Shown: one piece after another, positions 46,314 to 54,084 of the stretch
Numbering within the stretch: position 1 is the stretch's first letter
Layout of the letters: each line of letters begins with the position of its first letter
DNA from: a bacterium
Lineage (GTDB): Bacteria; UBA10199; JACPAL01; GCA-016699445
Reading direction: 5' to 3'
Length of the DNA stretch: 64,000 nt
Assembly: GCA_035454885.1 (NCBI GenBank)
Contig: DATIGE010000003.1
Coordinates: 62,001-126,000, forward strand
The notes under the pieces: model-generated
What the model saw: the letters and a program-made list of their open reading frames with translations, nothing else
The model's database searches: none
Told to the model about the DNA's origin: nothing
Program-made: the position numbers and the translations under genes

Positions 46314-47243
46314 TCACCCCTTTGTCAAGTCCCCCATGATCTTTGTCAAATCGCTAACCCATCGAATCTCCTTGTCCTTCCGAAACCACGTCCGCTGGCG
46401 CTTGGCGTATTGGCGGGTGTTCTTGATGACGAGGGCGACGGCCTCCTCCAAACCGGTCTTTCCTTCCAAATACGCGACGATCTCCTTGTACCCGATGAGC
46501 TTGAGACCGGGGGCCGCCCTTCCCCACCTCTCCCACAGGCCCCGGGCCTCGGCCAAAAGCCCTTCTTCGATCATGCCTTCCACCCTCTCCTCGATGCGGC
46601 GGTTCAATTCGTCCCGGGAGAGGTCCAGGCCGTATTTGATGAAGGTCGGGATCGCGCGTCCCCCACTGCCCCGTCGCGCTTGATCCTCCTTCCAGAATTC
46701 CGAGATCGGCCGCCCCGTCAACCGATAGACCTCCAGGGCCCGGATGATCCGCTGGCGATTCTTGGGGGGGATCGCCGCCGCGGCGGAGGGATCGACCTCC
46801 TGAAGCTCCCGATGGAGCGATTCGATCCCGTCCCGCCGGACGCGCTCCTCGAGCTCGGCACGAACGGCGTCGTCTCGCGACGGTCCTTCGAAGAGCCCCT
46901 GCTCCAAGGCCTTGAGGTAGAGCCCCGTCCCCCCGACGACGAGGGCCCTTTTTCCCCTCTTTTGAATGGCGCCGATGGCCTCCAGGGACCGGGAACGGAA
47001 GTCCGCCGCCGAGAATTGTTGGTCGGGGTCGAGGATGTCGATCAGATGAAACGGAACGCGCGAGCGGTCCTCGCGCGAGGGTTTGGCCGTGCCGATGTCC
47101 ATCCCCCGGTAGACCTGCCCCGAGTCGGCGCTGACGATCTCGGCGCCGAGCCTTTGCGCCGCCTCGACGGCCACGGCCGTCTTACCAGACGCGGTAGGAC
47201 CGCAGAGGATAATGATTGTCTGAGAAGTTTCTTCGGGATTAAT
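46314..47243 (-). CDS. miaA: tRNA dimethylallyltransferase (start codon apparently non-ATG)
   Basis: Adds isopentenyl to A37 of UNN-reading tRNAs. The P-loop CGPTASGKT lies upstream of the first usable ATG/GTG/TTG, so the true gene must begin earlier. Between the in-frame TAA and the P-loop there is no ATG, GTG, TTG or CTG. ATT at 47243 overlaps the stop codon of the upstream small gene (ATTAA) and gives 309 residues, a normal MiaA length. SADSGQVYRGMDIGTAKP, GGTGLYLKAL and TRQYAKRQRTWFRKD are conserved motifs. Alternatives are ATC/ATT codons a few residues later or a sequence error. Confidence 0.9.
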   Translation of the reverse strand: MNPEETSQTIIILCGPTASGKTAVAVEAAQRLGAEIVSADSGQVYRGMDIGTAKPSREDRSRVPFHLIDILDPDQQFSAADFRSRSLEAIGAIQKRGKRALVVGGTGLYLKALEQGLFEGPSRDDAVRAELEERVRRDGIESLHRELQEVDPSAAAAIPPKNRQRIIRALEVYRLTGRPISEFWKEDQARRGSGGRAIPTFIKYGLDLSRDELNRRIEERVEGMIEEGLLAEARGLWERWGRAAPGLKLIGYKEIVAYLEGKTGLEEAVALVIKNTRQYAKRQRTWFRKDKEIRWVSDLTKIMGDLTKG

Positions 47244-47478
47244 GGCGAGATGTCTGTTTTAAGACGACTATTTCTTCGTCGTGTTTCTGAATCTTCTGTT
47301 CATGCCCTTGAAGTGAATCGGTGTGACGTCTTAGAAGAAGGTGGATATCGGCAATATCTTGCTTTAGCTCGGTTTTCATTTCATTCACTTGCCCAGAAAG
47401 TCGTCTTTCCGAATCCTTTACCACCTCAACGATCATATCCAGCTTTGAATCGAGATCTTCGAGAGCGATTCCCGCCAT
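47239..47478 (-). CDS. Small coiled-coil protein
   Basis: 79 residues, MAGIALEDLDSKLDMIVEVV then a charged heptad-like coiled coil to the end (LLLRRHTDSLQGHEQKIQKH). No known family beyond generic coiled coil. ATG 47478 has a GAGG site; GTG 47517 would add 13 residues. Its stop codon overlaps the proposed miaA ATT start. Two palindromes lie upstream. The base composition is AT-richer than the flanks. Confidence 0.5.
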   Translation of the reverse strand: MAGIALEDLDSKLDMIVEVVKDSERRLSGQVNEMKTELKQDIADIHLLLRRHTDSLQGHEQKIQKHDEEIVVLKQTSRH

Positions 47479-47555
47479 TCTTCCTCGAAGGATCCTTTCG
47501 CCTTTTTTCTCTTTCACGATTCGCTCTCATAATGTCGGACCTCTTTTTTGTAAAG

Positions 47556-47590
47556 AATTCTCATTCTGAGAATTGTTATCAAATTGATAA
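47556..47590. promoter_or_regulatory. Two adjacent palindromes between divergent genes
   Basis: AATTCTCA-TTC-TGAGAATT at 47556-47574 and TTATCAAATTGATAA at 47576-47590 are both perfect. They lie between the coiled-coil gene (minus) and the secreted-protein gene (plus) in a divergent promoter region and look like binding sites for dimeric regulators. Confidence 0.55.
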
Positions 47591-47708
47591 TGCTCGTGAT
47601 CCTGAGTTTGGATTCAACCCCCTGAAATCACTCATACCTGTCCCATACATTAGCATCCCTATGACTGGCACTGGCCTTGCAATCAGTACGGGACGAGGGG
47701 GAATCCTA

Positions 47709-48290
47709 ATGTACAAAAAAAGACTCTTCGTTGTAATCATCATTATTCTGGCTTTCACGCCGTGGGCTTCTTTCGCCGAAAATCCCGACGTCAGTGTTGG
47801 TTCAAGCGTTGGCAAGGTGTTCGCCGGAGCAAGGCCTTATCTACTCCCTAAATCCATCAATATTCCAACCATCACCTGCAGGCTAGTCACCGTCCCTGTC
47901 GGAACGACCGAGGTTCAGGCCCATGCATGCTTAGTCGATCTTCCCATGGGCTCCACCTTGACGGGCGTCGTGGCTTACCGACGGGCGGGCATGGAAATCA
48001 ATGACGAACTCGAATCGGAAATTACATTGTACGAAATGAAAGTGGGTAGCGATAGCGCCAACGAGGTCGGTTCTTTTGTCCTAAAATCAAAGGATACGTC
48101 CGAACAATCGAGTTTCAGCGCCGTAAAATCTGAAACAAATTCTTTTGTCGTATGGATCTCGGACATCGACGGGCGACTTGCTGCAGCGTCCCCCATGCCC
48201 GTTCCAGGAGAATCGCCACCGCCTCCTCTTTCTAAACCCTACCAGCTTGGAAGATCCGGCGTCCAAATGGTTTCGGTGAAATACAAGTAA
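47709..48290 (+). CDS. Secreted protein of unknown function
   Basis: 193 residues. The signal peptide MYKKRLFVVIIIILAFTPWA is followed by cleavage near SFA-E. The mature protein is beta-rich, with paired Cys in TITCRLV and AHACLVDL that may form a disulfide, and a Pro-rich stretch (VPGESPPPPLSKP) near the end. No family was recognised. A GAGGGGG site lies upstream. The frame is open further upstream, antisense to miaA, but that part is not coding. Confidence 0.68.
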   Translation: MYKKRLFVVIIIILAFTPWASFAENPDVSVGSSVGKVFAGARPYLLPKSINIPTITCRLVTVPVGTTEVQAHACLVDLPMGSTLTGVVAYRRAGMEINDELESEITLYEMKVGSDSANEVGSFVLKSKDTSEQSSFSAVKSETNSFVVWISDIDGRLAAASPMPVPGESPPPPLSKPYQLGRSGVQMVSVKYK

Positions 48291-48311
48291 CAGAGCCCCG
48301 TCGGTTAAGTA

Positions 48312-50015
48312 CTAAATTCGTCTCTTGAACCACTTTTCAATCTCGTTGAAAGGCACTTCCAGAACGGAGGGGCGGCCGTGGGGACATTGGCCGGCAAAAC
48401 GGGTTTTTCCCATTTCTCCGATCAGGGCCTCGATCTCCTCGTTCGTCAGCCTCTGCCCCGCCCTCACCTGGGCGTGGCAGGCCATCCTCTCCAAGACCTC
48501 GTGGATCTTCTCCTCCAAGGGCGTGAGCTTGCCCACTGACTCCAGGCTCTCGATCAGCTCCTCGATCAAGGAGACGACGTCGGAGCCTTCCAAGAGCGTC
48601 GGAATCGTCCTCAAGATGAACGTATTGCCGCCGAAGAACTCAATCTCCAGACCCACGTTCGCCAGGTCGTCCAAGTATTTTTTCAGGATCTCCCCTTGGG
48701 ACGGCCTGAGATCGAAGTTTTGGGGGATCAGGAGGTGCTGTTTTTCGATTCCGCCGTTTTCGTACTGGGCATGGAGCTTCTCGAAGCCGATGCGCTCGTG
48801 GGCGGCGTGTTGGTCGATCAGGATGAGTTTATCCTCAGTTTCGCACAACAAATAGGTTCCACCCACTTGACCAACGACCCGGAAGTCACGGGTTAGAAGG
48901 GTTTGGATGGGTTGATCGCGGACCAAAGCTTCGGGTTTGAGGTCCCAGTTTTCAGATTGAGGAGCGCTGGGAGCAAGCTCAGTCCGACTTGAAACTTGAA
49001 ACGTCGAACTTGAAACCTCCTCTCGCTGCTCAACCTTCAAAGCCCCCCGAACCGTCTCCCTCACCAGCTCATGCACAAGGCTCCCATTCGCAAACCGTAC
49101 CTCGCTCTTGGTCGGGTGCACGTTCACGTCCACAAACTCCGGAGGGACATGGAGATATAGCACCGCCCACGGGTACCGGTGTTTCATTATCAGGTTCTCG
49201 TAGGCGGCGAGGACCGCGTGCTGGAGGGTTCGGTCGCGAACGATGCGTCCATTGACGAAGAGGAAGAGCGACTTGGCCGAAGTGCCCGATGCCCGGTGGT
49301 CGGCGACGAAACCCGAGAGCTTGAGTTGCCCTCGATGCCCCGCGACGGGATGGAGGAACTCCGCGATTTCGACGCCCAAGATCTCCCGGATGCGCTCGCG
49401 AACCTCCGCCTGGGGGCGCGCCAGGAGCTCGGTCTTGCCGTTGTGCCGGAGGACGAAGCCGATGTCGGGCCTTGAGAGGGCGATCGACTCGATCCAAGAC
49501 GCGATGTGGGAGAACTCCGTCTCTTTCGACTTGAGGAATTTGAGCCGCGCCGGGGTGTTGAAAAAGAGGTTCTGGATCGAGAGGCGGGTCCCGCGGGAGA
49601 GAGAGGAGGCGATCTTCTTGACGACCTTCCCGCCCTCGACCTCGATCCGGGTTCCCTCGGTGGCCTCCGGCGGGCGCGTTTCCAACGTCAGGAACGAGAC
49701 CGCCGCGATCGACGGCACCGCCTCGCCCCTGAACCCCAAGGTCCGGATGCTGAAGAGGGCCTCGTCGCTGGGGAGCTTGCTCGTGGCGTGACGCTCGAGG
49801 GCCAAAAACGCCTCCTCCTCCGTCATCCCGCAGCCGTCATCCAGGATCGTGATCCGCTTCCGGCCGCCCTCCTCCACGTCGACCTCGATCCGGGCCGCGC
49901 CGGCGTCAATCGAGTTCTCGACCAGCTCCTTGACGACGGAGAACGGCCGCTCGATGACCTCGCCGGCGGCGATCTTGGAGATGAGTTCCTCAGGGAGTCG
50001 GCGGATGCGGGGCAT
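48312..50015 (-). CDS. mutL: DNA mismatch repair protein MutL (endonuclease type)
   Basis: 567 residues. The N-terminal GHKL ATPase has VVKELVENSIDAGA, DDGCGM and TLGFRGEAVPSIA. A Pro/Ser linker (about 330-370) leads to the C-terminal domain with DQHAAHERIGFE, the DQHAx2Ex4E metal site of nicking MutL, plus ACHAQVR and QCPHGRP. So this is a MutH-independent MutL. ATG 50015 gives the standard MPRIRRLPEELISKIAAGEV start. It is divergent from plsB and convergent with the secreted-protein gene. Confidence 0.96.
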   Translation of the reverse strand: MPRIRRLPEELISKIAAGEVIERPFSVVKELVENSIDAGAARIEVDVEEGGRKRITILDDGCGMTEEEAFLALERHATSKLPSDEALFSIRTLGFRGEAVPSIAAVSFLTLETRPPEATEGTRIEVEGGKVVKKIASSLSRGTRLSIQNLFFNTPARLKFLKSKETEFSHIASWIESIALSRPDIGFVLRHNGKTELLARPQAEVRERIREILGVEIAEFLHPVAGHRGQLKLSGFVADHRASGTSAKSLFLFVNGRIVRDRTLQHAVLAAYENLIMKHRYPWAVLYLHVPPEFVDVNVHPTKSEVRFANGSLVHELVRETVRGALKVEQREEVSSSTFQVSSRTELAPSAPQSENWDLKPEALVRDQPIQTLLTRDFRVVGQVGGTYLLCETEDKLILIDQHAAHERIGFEKLHAQYENGGIEKQHLLIPQNFDLRPSQGEILKKYLDDLANVGLEIEFFGGNTFILRTIPTLLEGSDVVSLIEELIESLESVGKLTPLEEKIHEVLERMACHAQVRAGQRLTNEEIEALIGEMGKTRFAGQCPHGRPSVLEVPFNEIEKWFKRRI

Positions 50016-50074
50016 GACCGTGCCGTAGCAGAGCCCTCCTTGCAACTCAACGAAGTTCCGGCTAGGTTAATCTG

Positions 50075-51994
50075 ATGCCCCAAAAGTTGGATTATCCGGC
50101 GATCGAACAGAAAGTCCTCGATTTTTTCCAGCGCAGTTTCGCGTCGTTCCGCGCCCTGCTCAAGGGCTTCATCTCGGCCCTGAAGAACTACATCCGCCGA
50201 AAGTCCCGCTTTGTGCCCTCCGTCCTCCCCAAAGGCCGGCGCGAGATGATCGCCCGCATCCTGGAACATCCCCATCATCAGGACTTTCTGCAGGATTTCG
50301 CCCGCGAGTGCGGGATGCCGATCGATCACGTCGAGCAAACGTTCCGGGAATCCCTGAGGGAAATCGCTTCCGACTTGAACTACATCTTCATCGCCTTTTG
50401 GGACTTCCTGCTGACGTGGGTGTTCGAGACGATCTACGAGGGATTGGACATCGACCACGCCGCCCTCGAGACGATCCGCCCCCTCGTGGGCCAGCGCCCG
50501 GTGGTCTTCGTTCCGAACCACCGGAGCCACATGGACTACCTCATCCTCTCCTACGTCCTACACGACCGCCAAATCCCCGTCCCCTACATCTGCGCTGGTT
50601 CGAACCTTTCCTTCTGGCCCTTGGGCTCGCTCTTCCGGAAATCCGGCGCCTTCTTCATCCGCCGCTCTTACGAGGGCAACAAACTTTACGCCGCGGCCGT
50701 TCAGGCTTACATTGAGGAGCTCATCCGAGAAAAGTCGTGCCTGGAGTTCTTCATCGAAGGCACGCGGAGCCGGACCGGCAAGTTGATCCCGCCGCGCATG
50801 GGGATTCTCTCGAGCGTCGTTCATGCCTTTGAACGCGGGGCGGCCGACGACGTGATGATCGTTCCGACGTCCTTCACCTACGAATCGGTCTTGGAGGACA
50901 AGAGCTACCTGGAGGAACAGGCCGGGGCGGTCAAGAAGGAGGAAGGTTTTTGGGATCTCCTCCGTCTCCGGAAATACCTGCGCCGGCGCCAGGGAAAGGT
51001 CTACATCCGCTTCGGAGACGTGATTTCGCTCAAAGATTACATGACGGCCGCCGGTGCAACTGCATCGGACAGGGAAAAAATCCGAGAGTTGGCCTATGAG
51101 ATCACTTATGGCATCAACAAATCCGCCGTGGTGACTCCGGCGGCCCTCACCGCAACGGTCCTGCTCACGCAGCCCCGAAGGGCCATCGCCGCCAAAACGC
51201 TCCATGCCTCCGTGGATCGCTATCTGGATTATCTGAAATTCAAGGAGAGCCGCCTGTCCGAGCCCCTCCAAAAGTATCAGTCCCTCGCGATCCGGGAGTC
51301 CCTGCGCGGCTACATCCGGAGCCATCTCGTCCAAGAATTCTACGACTTCGAGGAACCGCTCTACCGCGTCGTCGAGGACAAGCGCGCCCTCCTCGACTAC
51401 TACAAGAACACGTCCGTCCACTTTTTCGTCTCCCTAGGCGTGCTGGCCGCAGTCCTGTCCGCGGCGCCGAACGGGCGGATCTCCCGCGCCCGGGCCGAAG
51501 AGGACTTCCTCTTTCTCAGGGAGCTTTTTCAGTACGAGTTCACGTTCAGCCGCCGCCAGCCCGTGGCCGCCCACGTGGATCGGCTCCTGGACTACCTGGT
51601 TCCCCGCGGCATGGTCCGCGTCGAAGGACCGGACCTCGCGGCCATCCCCGAGGCGCGCGACGCCCTCGAGACGCTGGCCTCTCCGATCCGGAATTTTATC
51701 GAGGCGTACGGGATCGTGTGGCGGACCCTCCCCCATCTGGGCACGCGGCGCTGGGAACAAAAAGAGCTGCTCCGATTCCTCCAGGAGCGGGGACGCATCC
51801 TCTATTTGAAGGAGGAGATCGACCGTCCCGAAGCGATCAACAAGTTCACGTTGCATCACGCCCTCTCCTCCTTTCGCGACCTCGGACTCTTCAAGGAGGA
51901 GGTCGAAGGATGGGGACGGAGAAAAAGGACATTCTATCAACAAGCGGGGCGCGACGAGAATTTCATGAATAATATTAAGCGGTTTCTTCAATGA
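50075..51994 (+). CDS. plsB: Glycerol-3-phosphate 1-O-acyltransferase (PlsB)
   Basis: 639 residues, a membrane-associated first enzyme of phospholipid synthesis using acyl-CoA or acyl-ACP. The acyltransferase motifs are VFVPNHRSHMDYL (HxxxxD), GAFFIRRSYEGNKLY, EFFIEGTRSRTGK and PTSFTYESV. It is shorter than E. coli PlsB (807 aa), mainly at the N-terminus, as in several deltaproteobacteria-like genomes. It is divergent from mutL and 172 bases before the thiolase. Confidence 0.93.
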   Translation: MPQKLDYPAIEQKVLDFFQRSFASFRALLKGFISALKNYIRRKSRFVPSVLPKGRREMIARILEHPHHQDFLQDFARECGMPIDHVEQTFRESLREIASDLNYIFIAFWDFLLTWVFETIYEGLDIDHAALETIRPLVGQRPVVFVPNHRSHMDYLILSYVLHDRQIPVPYICAGSNLSFWPLGSLFRKSGAFFIRRSYEGNKLYAAAVQAYIEELIREKSCLEFFIEGTRSRTGKLIPPRMGILSSVVHAFERGAADDVMIVPTSFTYESVLEDKSYLEEQAGAVKKEEGFWDLLRLRKYLRRRQGKVYIRFGDVISLKDYMTAAGATASDREKIRELAYEITYGINKSAVVTPAALTATVLLTQPRRAIAAKTLHASVDRYLDYLKFKESRLSEPLQKYQSLAIRESLRGYIRSHLVQEFYDFEEPLYRVVEDKRALLDYYKNTSVHFFVSLGVLAAVLSAAPNGRISRARAEEDFLFLRELFQYEFTFSRRQPVAAHVDRLLDYLVPRGMVRVEGPDLAAIPEARDALETLASPIRNFIEAYGIVWRTLPHLGTRRWEQKELLRFLQERGRILYLKEEIDRPEAINKFTLHHALSSFRDLGLFKEEVEGWGRRKRTFYQQAGRDENFMNNIKRFLQ

Positions 51995-52166
51995 CCCTAC
52001 GTGACCATATATGTATATTCACATCTCCCGCACAGATGTGGATAACTGCCGTTTCCAGGATGCCTAATATGAAGGCAATCCAAGGCAATTATCTGAAAAG
52101 GTTTGGAAATATTTTCATTGCTGTTCGTGTTTCAACATTTTTTCCACAAGAAAAGAGGATAACTTC

Positions 52167-53333
52167 ATGACCAATTCGACCCACGAGGCCTTCATCATCG
52201 ACGCCGTCCGGACCCCGCGCGGAAAACGGAACGGTGCCTTTGCCCAGACGCACGCCATCGACCTGGCCGTCGCGCCTTTGAAAGCGCTCGTGGAGCGCAA
52301 CAAGCTCGATCCGAATCTCATCGGCGAAGTCATCTACGGCTGCGTGAGCCAGCGCGGCGAGCAGGACAACGTCATCGCCCGCGAGGCCGTCTTGGGCGCG
52401 GGCCTTCCGCTCGAAGTCGCGGGCTATACGGTCAATCGTTTCTGCGGCTCGGGCCTCACGGCCGTGAATGCCGCGGCGCATGCCGTCATGTCGGGACAAG
52501 AGGACCTCATGATCGCCGGAGGTGTCGAGCACATGACCCGCGTGCCGATGGCAATCGACTTCGACGTCGGGGAATCTTCCTTCGGCAGGCGCTTCCCCGA
52601 CCTCGTCCCCCAGGGGATTTCCGCGGAAATGATCGCCGAACGCTACGGGTTCACTCGCCGCCAGTTGGACGAATTCGCGGCCGAATCGCAGACCCGGGCG
52701 GCCCGGGCCTGGGAGGAAAAGCGGTTCGCGAAAGGCGTGATTCCCGTCCCGGTCAGGACGGCGGACGGGGGAACGGCCGTCGTGGATAAAGACGAGCACT
52801 TAAGGCCCGGAACGACCGCCGACAAACTCGCCGCCTTGAAGCCCGTTTTCAAGACCGACGGCGTCATTCACGCGGGCAATTCCTCGGGGATCGTGGATGG
52901 GGCCGGCGCGGTCCTCATAGCGTCAAGGAAGGGTCTGGAAAAGACCGGCCTCAAGCCCCGGGGGCGGATCATTGCCACGGCCCAGATCGGCGACGATCCC
53001 GTCATCATGCTGCTCGCCCCGATTCCCGTCACACGAAAGATCTGCGCCAAGGCGAATATCCCCCTCAAGAAAATCGATCTTTACGAAGTGAACGAGGCCT
53101 TCGCGCCCGTTCCCCTGGCGTGGCTCCATGACCTCAAGAACGAGGGAGCCGATTGGAACAAATTGAACGTCAACGGCGGGGCGATCGCCCTGGGCCATCC
53201 CATCGGCGCAACGGGGGCCATGTTAGTGGGAACGATCCTGGATGAACTGGAGCGTACTGACAAGAAATACGGATTGGTGACGCTCTGCACGGGCCACGGC
53301 ATGGCGCCGGCGGCGATCATTGAAAGGCTTTAG
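52167..53333 (+). CDS. Acetyl-CoA acyltransferase (thiolase family)
   Basis: 388 residues. The catalytic Cys is in VNRFCGSGL. NEAFAP, GGAIALGHPIGATG and CTGHGMAPA give the His and second Cys. It either condenses two acetyl-CoA or cleaves 3-ketoacyl-CoA; the direction cannot be told by eye. Length is standard (about 390). A GAGG site lies upstream. There is no adjacent 3-hydroxyacyl-CoA dehydrogenase, so it is not a classical fad operon. Confidence 0.95.
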   Translation: MTNSTHEAFIIDAVRTPRGKRNGAFAQTHAIDLAVAPLKALVERNKLDPNLIGEVIYGCVSQRGEQDNVIAREAVLGAGLPLEVAGYTVNRFCGSGLTAVNAAAHAVMSGQEDLMIAGGVEHMTRVPMAIDFDVGESSFGRRFPDLVPQGISAEMIAERYGFTRRQLDEFAAESQTRAARAWEEKRFAKGVIPVPVRTADGGTAVVDKDEHLRPGTTADKLAALKPVFKTDGVIHAGNSSGIVDGAGAVLIASRKGLEKTGLKPRGRIIATAQIGDDPVIMLLAPIPVTRKICAKANIPLKKIDLYEVNEAFAPVPLAWLHDLKNEGADWNKLNVNGGAIALGHPIGATGAMLVGTILDELERTDKKYGLVTLCTGHGMAPAAIIERL

Positions 53334-53342
53334 TCCCGAGAC

Positions 53343-53975
53343 CTAGCTATATTCCGGATGATCGGAACCCCGCAGGGCCGCGATCGAGTCATGAGTGCGG
53401 CGGATCAAGGCGCGCACCATGCGTGTATGCAGTTTTTTCTCTTCTTCGGAAGCTTCCCCCGCCTGGATGGACGCGGACAGAAGTTTCGTGGGACCAATCA
53501 ATTCTTCGTAAGGAATCGGTTCGATCACCCCGGAACTGATGCGCGAATCATTGTGGTGAACCGAAAGGATCCATTCCAATTCTTCGAGGCGGCTGATCGT
53601 TCTTGATTTCACGGAGCGCGCCCGGACGCGCAGGAAATCGGTCAATGTCGCCGTTCCGTCTGAGATCTCAGCCAACCCCGCATAAACCAATTGGCTGACG
53701 GTGGCGGCCCACTCGGCGGACATGCCGCGATAAGGCGAAGGCACCTCCGCCGGCATGGATCCCTCGACGATCGCCTGGGGATATTGCGAATTGCGCGTGA
53801 TCCAGAGCGGGTGGCGCAGCGTGTCGCCACCCTCCCAAGGCGGCGGCAGACTCGTTCTCAAGAAACCGCTGTCGCTCAGACCCACGGCGGGAATCGAAGG
53901 AAGCGACAGGTCTCCACGGGGGAACCACATGGGGCGGACCACCGACGGCGCTATCGGGATGATCGTTAGCGGCAT
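53343..53975 (-). CDS. Hypothetical protein
   Basis: Not recognised. 210 residues: a Pro-rich start MPLTIIPIAPSVVRPMWFP, then a mixed region and a helical C-terminal half rich in Glu, Arg and Ser (SRLEELEWILSVHHNDS, TRMVRALIRRTHDSIAAL). A GGGAGG site precedes the ATG. It is convergent with the thiolase and has its own short upstream region before the carboxylase terminator. The MP-plus-proline start resembles those of the giant carboxylase and the PPDK-like protein. Confidence 0.5.
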   Translation of the reverse strand: MPLTIIPIAPSVVRPMWFPRGDLSLPSIPAVGLSDSGFLRTSLPPPWEGGDTLRHPLWITRNSQYPQAIVEGSMPAEVPSPYRGMSAEWAATVSQLVYAGLAEISDGTATLTDFLRVRARSVKSRTISRLEELEWILSVHHNDSRISSGVIEPIPYEELIGPTKLLSASIQAGEASEEEKKLHTRMVRALIRRTHDSIAALRGSDHPEYS

Positions 53976-54060
53976 TCTTCCTCCCTGTTCGAGTGGCCTA
54001 TCGTCAAAAAAATGGAAATGTTGCGGGGATGCTACACAAAGTGAACGGAATTGAACAGAA

Positions 54061-54084
54061 AAAATGACATTATATGGTCATTTT
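54061..54084 (-). terminator. Rho-independent terminator of the giant carboxylase gene
   Basis: AAAATGAC and GTCATTTT enclose an 8-base loop, and on the minus strand the stem runs into TTTTTTC. It starts at the carboxylase stop codon. Confidence 0.7.

Noticed and set aside
46410-47708. Plus-strand open frame running through miaA into the secreted-protein gene
   Set aside because: The miaA motifs on the other strand are unambiguous; only the part from ATG 47709, with a signal peptide and ribosome site, is real.
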